DNA of 64,000 nt from a virus: the IMG/VR virus record IMGVR_UViG_3300027810_000002, positions 111,163 through 175,162 of that record. One strand, given 5' to 3'. Below are positions 7,995 to 14,945 of the stretch, in pieces; the first letter of the stretch is position 1; every line of letters begins with the position of its first letter. The notes beneath the pieces are model-generated. The model saw only the letters and a list, made by a program, of their open reading frames with translations, was not told the DNA's origin and ran no database searches. A program made the position numbers and the translations under genes.

Positions 7995-9100
7995 AATATA
8001 TTATTATTTGATTATTATACTTAAATATTACCTTTTGTTTCTATTTTATTATTCCTTAATTCTCAGAGTTGTTAGAGTTATTCATAGGATTCTTTGGGGG
8101 AATTAAAAATTTTTATTTTTGCAGCTTCTCATTTATTCCACCTCCACCTTCTTTATTATTTACTTAAAGTAGTTTAAACGTTATTCAAAGTCTGGGAAAA
8201 TAATTTTCAGCAACATTCAAAAACTAAAAAAACCCAAAAACCCAAATCAATACCAACACTATATCGTAGGTTCCCACTCACAGGTTAGGATCCCTAGAAG
8301 AACCCTCAGCCTAGGAGGTACCCTCGGAGAAAATATCAGGGGGTGTTCCACCCAACCTCTCACGTCACACTTGGGGACCGCAGGGGATGGACCCCACTAG
8401 TACACACACCACTCTGAAGAACCCTCTTTAAAAGTTGGCGCAGAGTACATGTGAGATTTGGGTTTTTCCCTTTTTTCTTCCAAGCCCTCTTATACTTACT
8501 AGTCCTTATAGAATACTATAGAATATTTCTTTTATATCTTATAGGTTCTCTATCCTGATAGAACAAGTAGACGGCGCCAACCTGCCTTTTTCGGGGTGCT
8601 TTCTTTTTGGGTTATTTGAGGGGTACTTTAAAAGGGGACTGTGAGTGCTTGGAACCGATGTGAGTGCTTAGATCCTCTGATTGTAGTGAGTGCTTGGAGT
8701 TGGCCTCTCCCTCCCTATTCAACCTTCAAGCTTAAAGACATAAGTTATATTCACAGGTACCAGATTTGTTTCATAATTTGTAAACTTTTTTTATTAACAG
8801 TTCTCGGAGGGTACTAGGAAGAGGGCGCCCCGCCCGACGGGGTCTAGGGGGTCACTCCCACCCGGGGGATATTTCGGGGACTGGAGCACTTTCGCGGTTA
8901 TATTATTGAGTGTAGGGGGATGGGATCCTTAGAGGGTACCTCTGAGATCTCAAAGAGTACTCCCCATTGGTTTGGAAGGGTTCTTTTCCCGGGAGACCAG
9001 ATGGTGCCCATTGAGTAAAGTGTTTTTTGATATATGTTTATTATTAATAGTAGTCATAGCCCTTGACCCCCCTCCCCTGGAGCCATGGTAAATTCAGGAA
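7995..9100. other. Gene-free island with G/C-rich structured segments
   Basis: About 1.1 kb without a credible reading frame on either strand. From about 8250 to 9050 it is much richer in G and C than the genome around it (44 of 60 bases at 8821-8880) and full of short hairpins, for example CCCCG/CGGGG at 8828-8842, GGGTG/CACCC at 8341-8353 and TGGGG/CCCCA around 8372-8396. It also holds three GTGAGTGCTT repeats (8641-8695), the 8-bp palindromes GTTTAAAC (8172-8179), GAGATCTC (8944-8951) and GAGTACTC (8955-8962), and TTGGGTTTTTCCC at 8458-8470. No tRNA or known RNA family was recognised. Candidates are a replication origin, a packaging or end region, or structured RNA. Confidence 0.5.
8641..8695 (+). 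repeat. Three direct GTGAGTGCTT repeats (iteron-like)
   Basis: Exact copies lie at 8641-8650, 8660-8669 and 8686-8695, spaced 19 and 26 bp start to start. They are followed about 90 bp later by an A/T-rich stretch (8762-8795). Short direct repeats beside A/T-rich DNA in a gene-free island resemble an origin, but no initiator gene was identified here. Confidence 0.4.
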
Positions 9101-9550
9101 CTATCTCCTGAACTTGGGTATTTGCGGCTTTGGTACTTTGGGTGTTGGAGTCCCCCCAAGCTTGGGTACGTTCGGCGTGGGTTGGTTGGCTTTGGGTCTT
9201 TGAGCCGTTGGAGAGCCTGGAGCGCCTGGGCTTGCGGGTTGCCCCTTGCCTGGTTGGCCGTCAGGATTCATGGTACTCTGCATCTTGTCGCTTGCCTTAC
9301 CCATGGCATAGTTCCACGCTTTGTCTTTAGCCCACTCTTTTCCACGACTCCACTTGTCCCCTACCCAGTCGCTAAATCCGCGCTCAGGTGCTTCCCCAGC
9401 ATTGACCTGAGGGGGTGCTACAGGGGTTGCCTTGGGCCTGTTGATCGAGGGCTTCCCTAGGGAGCTCTTTTGATTAGCCTGAGTGTTAGCCCCCTGGGTG
9501 TTACTCTGTACCTGTGAGTTTAATTTAGCTTGTGGGCTCTGGTTGATCAT
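9101..9550 (-). CDS. Pro/Gln/Gly-rich protein (149 aa)
   Basis: The protein is low in complexity: Gln/Asn/Ser-rich N-terminus, a central helical segment with Trp residues (about 58-85, FSDWVGDKWSRGKEWAKDKA), and a Pro/Gly/Lys-rich C-terminus ending PKVPKPQIPKFRR. It uses many G/C-ending codons, unlike the A/T-ending use of most genes here, and lies at the edge of the G/C-rich island. It overlaps the 46-aa gene by 26 bp. The build is reminiscent of disordered virion or DNA-binding proteins, but no family was recognised. Confidence 0.6.
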   Translation of the reverse strand: MINQSPQAKLNSQVQSNTQGANTQANQKSSLGKPSINRPKATPVAPPQVNAGEAPERGFSDWVGDKWSRGKEWAKDKAWNYAMGKASDKMQSTMNPDGQPGKGQPASPGAPGSPTAQRPKANQPTPNVPKLGGTPTPKVPKPQIPKFRR

Positions 9551-9665
9551 AGGTTAACTGGTCTAGTTGTTGATTTAGTTTAGGTATAGACTTGTCATAG
9601 GGGTTGGATAGCTTAAGTGCTATAATACGATTTCTTAACTCTACTATCTGGTCTTGCTTGTTCAT
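9525..9665 (-). CDS. Short hypothetical protein (46 aa)
   Basis: ATG at 9665, stop at 9525-9527. The product begins MNKQDQIVELRNRIIALKL and is predicted to be one amphipathic helix pair with a polar tail. It overlaps the start of the 149-aa gene by 26 bp in another frame, which suggests translational coupling. Support is the overlap, the clean ATG and the amphipathic pattern; no homologue is known to me. Confidence 0.5.
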   Translation of the reverse strand: MNKQDQIVELRNRIIALKLSNPYDKSIPKLNQQLDQLTYDQPEPTS

Positions 9666-9736
9666 ACTCTCTATTTGGTTTTAATTAGGTTCTTTATTCA
9701 TGCCCCCAGGTGGTTCACTCTGGGAACACTATATAG

Positions 9737-9790
9737 GGGTCACCTATTAGTTACTATAGGTTATATATAAGTGACCCACCGGGGTGACCC
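9737..9790. repeat. Inverted-repeat cluster around GGGTCACC
   Basis: GGGTCACC (9737-9744) faces GTGACCC (9771-9777) and GGTGACCC (9783-9790), with nested CCTAT/ATAGG arms between them. It begins directly after the stop codon of the 152-aa gene, so in its mRNA it would fold into a strong 3-prime hairpin. There is no clear T-run, so it may be a factor-dependent terminator, an mRNA-stabilising element or a binding site. Confidence 0.45.
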
Positions 9791-10249
9791 TTATAGGGCC
9801 TCTACCTCATCTGGCTGGTTCATAACGAATACTTTACTTGCCCATGTTTTACTATTAACTGCCTTATACTGATCCATATTATATAAGTTTGTATTGTACC
9901 ATAATTGGTTTATAGTTCCAACTTCTAAGGTTGCCATTATAGCTTCATCCATTACCAAGATCTTATTTCCTTTCTTTGCGAATACTGTAAAGTAATTATC
10001 AGATCCGAATGGCTTATACTCTACTGTGTGTAAGGCTCCTTTCTTATATGAACTTAATACTGTTCCTGGATTCTCATATAATCTTTGATCATCAAAATCT
10101 CTTGCGTCGTTACAGTTCATATAACCAGCTCTACATTTTGTGATAAATCTGAATTTACCTGGAACCTTCTTGTAATGATCATTGTTAATAATGTTTACTG
10201 TTTGGATCCCGGTGTGGTTGATGATGTTTTTGTTGTTTAATTCGTACAT
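9791..10249 (-). CDS. Hypothetical early protein (152 aa)
   Basis: The start is placed at the ATG at 10249 (MYELNNKNIIN); a frame extension to 10291 would run through the TATATTTA box of its promoter. The product is a soluble, mixed alpha/beta protein with no recognised motif. It is divergent from the gene at 10441, and both promoters flank one shared 19-bp operator (10343-10361), so the two genes are probably co-regulated. It is the only leftward unit in this early block. Confidence 0.65.
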   Translation of the reverse strand: MYELNNKNIINHTGIQTVNIINNDHYKKVPGKFRFITKCRAGYMNCNDARDFDDQRLYENPGTVLSSYKKGALHTVEYKPFGSDNYFTVFAKKGNKILVMDEAIMATLEVGTINQLWYNTNLYNMDQYKAVNSKTWASKVFVMNQPDEVEAL

Positions 10250-10261
10250 TTTTGTGGTGTT

Positions 10262-10320
10262 TAAGTTATTATTATATAGTAAATATAACACTTTTTATTG
10301 ACACCTGACAACTTTTATGC
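10262..10320 (-). promoter_or_regulatory. Leftward promoter of the 152-aa gene
   Basis: Reading leftward: CAATAAAAAGTGTTATATTTAC, then an A/T-rich leader to the ATG. The TTATATTTA box is centred at 10284, 68 bp from the centre of the operator at 10352. The upstream block GAAAATAAATGCATAAAAG (about 10310-10330 on the plus strand, reversed) recurs at the promoters near 17180, 20260, 60130, 63430 and 63600. Confidence 0.75.
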
Positions 10321-10342
10321 ATTTATTTTCAAAAAAAGTCCT

Positions 10343-10361
10343 ATTTATAATGATTATAAAT
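10343..10361. promoter_or_regulatory. 19-bp palindromic operator, shared by divergent promoters
   Basis: ATTTATAATGATTATAAAT is a perfect palindrome apart from its centre base. Its centre (10352) is 57 bp from the rightward TATATTTA box (centre 10409) and 68 bp from the leftward one (10284). Six more copies occur at other promoters in the window. Confidence 0.8.
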
Positions 10362-10380
10362 TAGAAAGTTTTCACCTCAG

Positions 10381-10430
10381 ATTTTTTTATATCAATTATT
10401 ATACTTATATTTACTATATAATAATTAAAA
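10381..10430 (+). promoter_or_regulatory. Rightward promoter of the 117-aa gene
   Basis: The conserved TTTTTTTATATCAAT block is followed by TTATATTTA (10405-10413) and ACTATATAATAATTAAAA, then a short A-rich leader to ATG 10441. The TATATTTA box resembles the Bacteroidota -7 consensus TAnnTTTG. There is no Shine-Dalgarno sequence. Confidence 0.75.
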
Positions 10431-10440
10431 CAACAACTAC

Positions 10441-10794
10441 ATGAATATCAAAATCACCGCAGCCGAAGAAAGAATCATCAAAGACGCACTCGCAGACTAT
10501 ACTAATAACTTAGTTGGTAAGGGAGTTAACTATAATACCGTTGTTGGTATCTTAAATAAGATCAACGATGCTGGTATTGTGAAGTCAGCGAGAACACCTA
10601 AGGTGCTGGTTAATAAGCAGTATATGTTTACATTCGAGAACGGCGGATGGAACACAGTGTGGGCTAAAACATTACCTGGTGCTAGACGAGCGGCCTTATT
10701 AGAGTATAAGGATAGTGATTTAAATGTTAGTATGGACAGCGTTCACCTAGCTACTAAGAAAGGATTAGATTCAGCAATGTCCTTATTCTACTAG
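10441..10794 (+). CDS. Hypothetical early protein (117 aa)
   Basis: Unrecognised soluble protein. The N-terminal 45 residues are helical (MNIKITAAEERIIKDAL) and the C-terminal part is alpha/beta, with FENGGWNTVWAKT in the middle. It is a single-gene unit: own promoter, and a second operator-promoter block begins 10 bp after the stop. The strong operator-controlled promoter suggests early or immediate-early expression. Confidence 0.65.
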   Translation: MNIKITAAEERIIKDALADYTNNLVGKGVNYNTVVGILNKINDAGIVKSARTPKVLVNKQYMFTFENGGWNTVWAKTLPGARRAALLEYKDSDLNVSMDSVHLATKKGLDSAMSLFY

Positions 10795-10803
10795 GGAACC
10801 CTT

Positions 10804-10822
10804 ATTTATAATCATTATAAAT
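10804..10822. promoter_or_regulatory. 19-bp palindromic operator
   Basis: ATTTATAATCATTATAAAT, a perfect palindrome apart from the centre. Its centre (10813) is 57 bp upstream of the TTATATTTA box centred at 10870. The following AGAAAGTTTTCACCTCAG block is identical to that after the 10343 operator. Confidence 0.8.
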
Positions 10823-10843
10823 TAGAAAGTTTTCACCTCAGAT

Positions 10844-10893
10844 TTTTTTATATCAATTAAAAGGTTTATATTTACTATATAATAATAACAACA
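10844..10893 (+). promoter_or_regulatory. Promoter of the 70-aa / DUF932-like unit
   Basis: TTTTTTATATCAATTAAAAGG is followed by TTATATTTA (10866-10874) and ACTATATAATAAT, with the ATG at 10904. It is nearly identical to the promoter at 10381-10430, so it probably arose from duplication of the whole control block. Confidence 0.75.
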
Positions 10894-10903
10894 ACTACTA
10901 ATT

Positions 10904-11116
10904 ATGACATCATTTAAAAACTTATCAATTTACATCCTATTAATCGCGGTCGGTATAGCTCTAGTAGCCTTTATCATACCTGCTCTTATTAAAGGTTTCT
11001 TTATTGGTCTATTATGGTTGATGAATAATCCTATTACGGGGATGATCATCTCATCTGCTTTTTTAGCTGGATGTTTTCTTGGTAGTGTTGAAACAAAATC
11101 TAATAAATCAGTATAA
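10904..11116 (+). CDS. Small membrane protein (70 aa)
   Basis: The protein has two hydrophobic segments (about residues 8-33 and 41-61) joined by a short loop, and a polar Lys/Ser-rich C-terminus, so it is probably an inner-membrane hairpin. It is the first gene of an operator-controlled unit and lies 20 bp upstream of the DUF932-like gene. No family was recognised. Holin, superinfection-exclusion and membrane-anchor roles are all possible; none is supported directly. Confidence 0.65.
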   Translation: MTSFKNLSIYILLIAVGIALVAFIIPALIKGFFIGLLWLMNNPITGMIISSAFLAGCFLGSVETKSNKSV

Positions 11117-11136
11117 TAATAAATCAAACAAACATT

Positions 11137-12273
11137 ATGAGCATTCAAACTTTATCACAAACCGCAGTAGCAACAAGTAAACAAGAGAGCATCAACGCTC
11201 AATCTTTACGCCGCACCCTTCCTTTCAGAGACATTACGATGATCGACGAAACAACCATCGAGTATAAAGGAACTCGTATCCCACTTACCAAGCAAGCTTT
11301 TAAATCCTTACTATCCTTAGTAGGTATGAGTCAGTCATTCGCAGACAAATTCTCTAAGCTGTTTAACAAAGAGACTAAAGCGCAATTCATTAATACTATG
11401 AAAAACGCAATGGCATCTAATGCAGGTAAACTTAGCAACGTTACATTGGTATTAAATCCAATTTCGAAAGCTGTGATCTTATTTACTAAAGAAGACAAGC
11501 TGCAAATCTCAAACGATCAAATGATCCAAGTTGCAGAGAACATGATCTCAGATAGTTCAATGGGAGTTTCCCGATGGACTACGGATCCAACAACAGGTAT
11601 TATCACAATCGACGCTCATAACCCTAAGGCTGAGTTCGAGATCTTAGGATTAAGTGATGAGGTCTTTACAGGAGGAGTTACATTCCGTAACAGTCCACTA
11701 AAAGGATTCGAAGTTATGCCATACGTAAATCGTCAATGGTGTACTAACGGTCTAACAACAGCTATGGCACAAGAAGCATACCAACTACACTCTTTAGATA
11801 ATAAGAGTATGGAAAGCTTTTTCGAGAACATGCAAGATTTAAGACGTAACAACTACGCCCCTGAAGGATTTGCTGATCGAGTTCGTCAAGCTAACAACAC
11901 ACCTGCTTCACTACACGAAATGTCTTTTGCACATAACTTAATTGCAAAGCATGCTGGTGAAAGAGCAGAACAATGGGTACCTCTACAAGAGAACCTCAAC
12001 GAATATAATAAAGCCGGATTTGATAAATTAACTAACGATCAAATGAAGATGGCTAAAACTAACCAATCGCTTTGGTCAGTAATTAATGGAGTTACACACT
12101 TTAGTAGTCATGGTAAAGGTATCATCGACACTAACATGCAACCTCATAATGAAGCTGATATCCAAACACGTATTGGAAACCTATTAGGCAAAAAGAGTTT
12201 TGATCACGAAAACACAATGCCAAACCCTTTTAGTAAGGAACAGCTTCAACAGACTGGAGCTCTTCTTAACTAA
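11137..12273 (+). CDS. DUF932-like protein (378 aa)
   Basis: The 378-residue product resembles the DUF932 / phage-plasmid-like family, whose members occur on many phages and plasmids. The segment YVNRQWCTNGLTTA (about 204-217) matches the family's conserved C-T-N-G motif, and the C-terminal helical half is also typical. The biochemical role of DUF932 is unknown. It is followed by a strong terminator, so the unit is two genes (70 aa plus this). The context, next to a RecA-fold ATPase, would fit DNA metabolism or host takeover, but that is inference. Confidence 0.7.
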   Translation: MSIQTLSQTAVATSKQESINAQSLRRTLPFRDITMIDETTIEYKGTRIPLTKQAFKSLLSLVGMSQSFADKFSKLFNKETKAQFINTMKNAMASNAGKLSNVTLVLNPISKAVILFTKEDKLQISNDQMIQVAENMISDSSMGVSRWTTDPTTGIITIDAHNPKAEFEILGLSDEVFTGGVTFRNSPLKGFEVMPYVNRQWCTNGLTTAMAQEAYQLHSLDNKSMESFFENMQDLRRNNYAPEGFADRVRQANNTPASLHEMSFAHNLIAKHAGERAEQWVPLQENLNEYNKAGFDKLTNDQMKMAKTNQSLWSVINGVTHFSSHGKGIIDTNMQPHNEADIQTRIGNLLGKKSFDHENTMPNPFSKEQLQQTGALLN

Positions 12274-12302
12274 TGTTTAGTTTGATTTTTAATTATTATT
12301 AT

Positions 12303-12333
12303 AAAAGGCAGGCGTTGTTTCCTGCCTTTTTTT
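12303..12333 (+). terminator. Rho-independent terminator after the DUF932-like gene
   Basis: A perfect 10-bp stem, AAAAGGCAGG (12303-12312) with CCTGCCTTTT (12321-12330), has an 8-base loop and continues into T residues. Confidence 0.9.
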
Positions 12334-12357
12334 ATGCACCTCAGCCAGGGGGCCCTT

Positions 12358-12376
12358 ATCTATAATCATTATAAAT
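12358..12376. promoter_or_regulatory. 19-bp operator, one mismatch
   Basis: ATCTATAATCATTATAAAT: the left arm differs from the consensus at one base. Its centre (12367) is 58 bp from the TTATATTTA box centred at 12425. Confidence 0.75.
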
Positions 12377-12393
12377 TACAAATCAGTTGTCCC

Positions 12394-12440
12394 AAAGTTT
12401 TTTTATATCAATAAAAAGTGTTATATTTAACTATAATTAA
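12394..12440 (+). promoter_or_regulatory. Promoter of the 94-aa gene
   Basis: AAAGTTTTTTTATATCAAT, AAAAAGTG, TTATATTTA (12421-12429) and ACTATAATTAAAAAACAAA lead to the ATG at 12454. The box position excludes a GTG start at 12418 for the gene. Confidence 0.75.
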
Positions 12441-12453
12441 AAAACAAACACAT

Positions 12454-12738
12454 ATGACTTATTCACAAATCGTTACAGCTATCAACAATGCTAATCTTTC
12501 AGTAGAAGAACTAAGTAAGCTTAACTCTTTCGTAGTTGACACTGTTAAATTAAAACGCAGAATGAATGGCGCAGTTATTAAGCAATCCCTATCTAAAGGT
12601 TCAGTAGTAATGGTAGATCATCCATCACATAAGAACTCTACATTCACGATCGATTCGGTTCGTAGAACTAAAGCAACCATCGTTGATAGTCAAGGTCGCA
12701 GAATGAATGCACCTCTATCAATGTTAATTCCAATGTAA
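12454..12738 (+). CDS. Small SH3/KOW-like hypothetical protein (94 aa)
   Basis: The start is the ATG at 12454 (MTYSQIVTAINNANL), the first start downstream of the promoter. Residues 1-40 are helical; residues 50-94 look like a small beta barrel (KGSVVMVDHPSHKNSTFTI, then alternating beta strands). That part resembles SH3/KOW-type domains in phage proteins, at low confidence. A perfect terminator follows, so this is a single-gene transcript. Confidence 0.65.
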   Translation: MTYSQIVTAINNANLSVEELSKLNSFVVDTVKLKRRMNGAVIKQSLSKGSVVMVDHPSHKNSTFTIDSVRRTKATIVDSQGRRMNAPLSMLIPM

Positions 12739-12740
12739 TT

Positions 12741-12749
12741 GTTAATAAC
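12741..12749. promoter_or_regulatory. GTTAATAAC element 56 bp from a promoter box
   Basis: It lies within ATTGTTAATAACTTT (12738-12752). Its centre (12745) is exactly 56 bp from the TTATATTTA box centred at 12801. The same 15-bp sequence at the same spacing occurs at 17530 and 19694. Confidence 0.5.
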
Positions 12750-12777
12750 TTTAGGGATATAATGTCCCTAAAGTTTT
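12747..12777 (+). terminator. Rho-independent terminator after the 94-aa gene
   Basis: A perfect 11-bp stem AACTTTAGGGA (12747-12757) with TCCCTAAAGTT (12765-12775), a 7-base loop, and continuing T residues. It overlaps the upstream end of the next promoter block. Confidence 0.88.
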
Positions 12778-12815
12778 CCTATCCCATTAAAAAGGTTTAT
12801 ATTTACATATAACAT
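12771..12815 (+). promoter_or_regulatory. Promoter of the RecA-fold ATPase gene
   Basis: AAGTTTTCCTATCCCATTAAAAAGG, TTATATTTA (12797-12805), then CATATAACATAATAA and the ATG at 12829. It lacks the 19-bp operator and has the GTTAATAAC element instead. Confidence 0.7.
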
Positions 12816-12828
12816 AATAACACCACAC

Positions 12829-13914
12829 ATGAAACATTACACTATTCAAAAAACCACAAACACATATACCCTAACTGAGGTAGAATCAGGTACAACACTA
12901 TCAATCGGATCAACACATCCTAAATTTGACTATGTCGCTAAAGAAGATTCTAAAGGATCAAGAATTGTTAATATCAATGGCGACAAGTTCACCTCATCTA
13001 AAGATTACAGAGGTCACTATAATAAGGCACCTAAGACTACTAAGCTAGCTCAGCCTCTTAATATTACCTTAACAAAATTAGATGATTTAAATATCAATCA
13101 AAACTTATTTATACCTATAGAGACTAAAACAGTCTTTGACAAATTCGCATCTACCGCCGGTGGTATTATGCCAGGTACAAACATCATGGCGGCCGGAGCC
13201 CCTGGTGTTGGTAAAACCACGGTCCTATTAGATCTATTAAGTACTGCACATGAGAGTGGTAAGAAGGTCCTATTCATCTCAGCTGAAATGTCTCAGATAG
13301 ATATGGCCCGCTACTTACAACGTTTTCCTCACTGGGGTCAGTTACCAATCTTATTCCTTGCAGACTATGTGGATGAATGTCCAAAGTCTGTAATCGAACA
13401 AGTATTAAGCACTGGCTGGGATATTGTCCTAACCGATTCATACACTGAAGTTAACGACACCGTAAAGGAAGCTTGTAACCTAACCCGTGGTAAAGTAGAA
13501 AAATGGTTCCTAGATCTTATGATCTCAAATAACAAAGGCGGTAACAAGCCTGGAATCTACACAACCTTTATAACAATCTTACAATTATCTAAAGGAGGTC
13601 AATTCGTCGGATCTAACAAACTAAAACACATGACCACTAGTATGATGAGCCTAGATTGGGAAGGTGGAGAAAACGCCGGTCGTAGATATATGGAATTCTC
13701 TAAAAACCGAGTAGGTGCAGTAAACAAGAAACTCTACTTCTCTATAGAGGGTGGAGTAAGTTTTGACGAAGCCAGATATGTACGAGATCTTTTTAACGAC
13801 GAGCTAGTATCTACGGAACGCAAGCAATTAGAAACAGAAGCGGATGCCTTCGACAAGTTATTCGGATTTAACGAGGCAGATGTAGAAGACTTAGAAGCTC
13901 ATATCGAAATATAA
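12829..13914 (+). CDS. RadA/KaiC-like RecA-superfamily ATPase
   Basis: The 361-residue protein has a Walker A motif GAPGVGKTT (123-131) preceded by IMPGTNIMAA, a Walker B candidate DIVLTDS (198-204), and an SAEMS strand (about 151-155). These match the RecA core of RadA/Sms and KaiC-type ATPases. The N-terminal zinc finger and the C-terminal Lon-like domain of bacterial RadA are absent; an unassigned N-terminal domain of about 95 residues replaces them, and the C-terminus is acidic. Such phage proteins work in recombination or as DnaB-like helicases. The hexameric helicase alternative cannot be excluded. It is a single-gene unit with its own promoter. Confidence 0.75.
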   Translation: MKHYTIQKTTNTYTLTEVESGTTLSIGSTHPKFDYVAKEDSKGSRIVNINGDKFTSSKDYRGHYNKAPKTTKLAQPLNITLTKLDDLNINQNLFIPIETKTVFDKFASTAGGIMPGTNIMAAGAPGVGKTTVLLDLLSTAHESGKKVLFISAEMSQIDMARYLQRFPHWGQLPILFLADYVDECPKSVIEQVLSTGWDIVLTDSYTEVNDTVKEACNLTRGKVEKWFLDLMISNNKGGNKPGIYTTFITILQLSKGGQFVGSNKLKHMTTSMMSLDWEGGENAGRRYMEFSKNRVGAVNKKLYFSIEGGVSFDEARYVRDLFNDELVSTERKQLETEADAFDKLFGFNEADVEDLEAHIEI

Positions 13915-14465
13915 GGGTCCTAGGATCCTAAGCCTGCCCCCTGGTTATGTGGTGTTTCCTGGGGGTTTGGTGTATTCGGAGTACTGGGATGCAGTCATGG
14001 TAAAAAACGCTCCTCAGGTGTGAGTCAATTGGCGTTGGGGTTTAAGGTTCCTACAGGGACTTTACTTGGAGCTTTACTAGGGAGTACCCTTGGATTACTA
14101 GGAGGATCCTTACAGGCTTACCTATGTTTCTTATATCTCTATTAGGTTATTATAGGAGAGTATGAGTTCTTATACTTCTATTACTAGGATCCGTATTACC
14201 TGGATAGTTGTTTGCTTGGTCTTGCTTATCTCTTATATCTTTCTCTTGTTTCTTATTGTTCTTACTTAGATTCTTATTCTTATCTCTTCTTTGTTATCTA
14301 TTATGTATGATATCTTTGGTCACGTGCGTGGGTCCATTTTACAAGAATCTTTGCATGCTTGGGTGGTTTGTAGTGTGGTCGGTCAAACGGATTGATATTC
14401 TACAGGTATTTAGGATCGGGTTCTTAAGGAGTGAGCCTATATATACCTCTTCTTTTTGTACCCTT
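13915..14465. other. Second gene-free island
   Basis: About 550 bp without a credible gene. The first half (13915-14200) is relatively G/C-rich, with CCTAGGATCC, repeated TACTAGGA words and short hairpins, like the 8.2-9.0 kb island. The second half has a pyrimidine-rich run (14221-14300, only 16 purines in 80 bases) with repeated TTCTTAT words. The only frame (14208-14504) runs into the operator and is not accepted as a gene. With the first island it brackets the genes at 9101-13914. Confidence 0.5.
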
Positions 14466-14484
14466 ATTTGGAATCATTATAAAT
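14466..14484. promoter_or_regulatory. 19-bp operator, degenerate left arm
   Basis: ATTTGGAATCATTATAAAT: the left arm has two changes. Its centre (14475) is 58 bp from the TTATATTTA box centred at 14533. The same degenerate arm occurs at 60160 and 63618. Confidence 0.75.
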
Positions 14485-14504
14485 TAAGAAAGTTTATCAC
14501 CTAG

Positions 14505-14550
14505 GTTTTTTTATATCAATAATTAGTGTTATATTTACTATATAATAATT
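14505..14550 (+). promoter_or_regulatory. Promoter of the 14566-17165 operon
   Basis: GTTTTTTTATATCAATAATTAGTG, TTATATTTA (14529-14537), then CTATATAATAATTAAAA and the ATG at 14566. It drives a run of five closely spaced genes. Confidence 0.75.
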
Positions 14551-14565
14551 AAAACAACTAACATT

Positions 14566-14943
14566 ATGCCGTACATTACCAAAGATCAAGTTACCCAAAA
14601 AAGAAAAGAATTGAAAGCTGCCTTACCTAACTACAAGTTATCTATTACTACTGAACATTATTCTGGTATTAAGGTTGCTATCATGTCTGGTCCTACTGAT
14701 CTTGGAACTGAATACTCTCAACTTAATCCAAACATGGATTATAGAGAGGAAACTTGGAACCGCTATACTGAAGAATACGATTCTAATCCTCCTATACAAG
14801 ATTTATTAGATATTATTATGCCTATATTAAATGAAGGCAAAGGAGCTTCACATGAAGATAGCGATTATGGATCTATTCCTGATTATTATACTTGGGTTCA
14901 TGTTGGTAAATGGGATAAAGCTTATGAAATTAAAACTAAATAA
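14566..14943 (+). CDS. LPD29-like hypothetical protein (125 aa)
   Basis: The N-terminal part (KRKELKAALPNYKLSITTEH followed by IKVAIMSGP) resembles the LPD29-type domain seen in large polyvalent proteins of phages and mobile elements, at moderate-to-low confidence. The rest is acidic and Tyr/Trp-rich. It is the first gene of a five-gene operon ending near 17165. No catalytic residues can be named. Confidence 0.55.
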   Translation: MPYITKDQVTQKRKELKAALPNYKLSITTEHYSGIKVAIMSGPTDLGTEYSQLNPNMDYREETWNRYTEEYDSNPPIQDLLDIIMPILNEGKGASHEDSDYGSIPDYYTWVHVGKWDKAYEIKTK

Positions 14944-14945
14944 TT

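Noticed and set aside
8288-9088. Apparent cluster of six-base restriction palindromes (GGATCC, GGTACC, CCCGGG, GGCGCC and others), like a cloning polylinker
   Set aside because: About 17 G/C-containing hexamer palindromes in 800 bp is not far above the roughly 12 of all types expected by chance; the G/C-rich composition explains their kind.
9122-9460. Plus-strand frames opposite the Pro/Gln-rich gene
   Set aside because: Antisense shadows in G/C-rich DNA with no start signals.
12418-12453. GTG start upstream of the 94-aa gene
   Set aside because: It would lie on the promoter box itself; the ATG at 12454 is just downstream of the normal leader.
14208-14504. A 98-codon plus-strand frame in the second gene-free island
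   Set aside because: Cys/Leu/Phe-rich translation of the pyrimidine tract; it runs through the operator and into the conserved promoter block.
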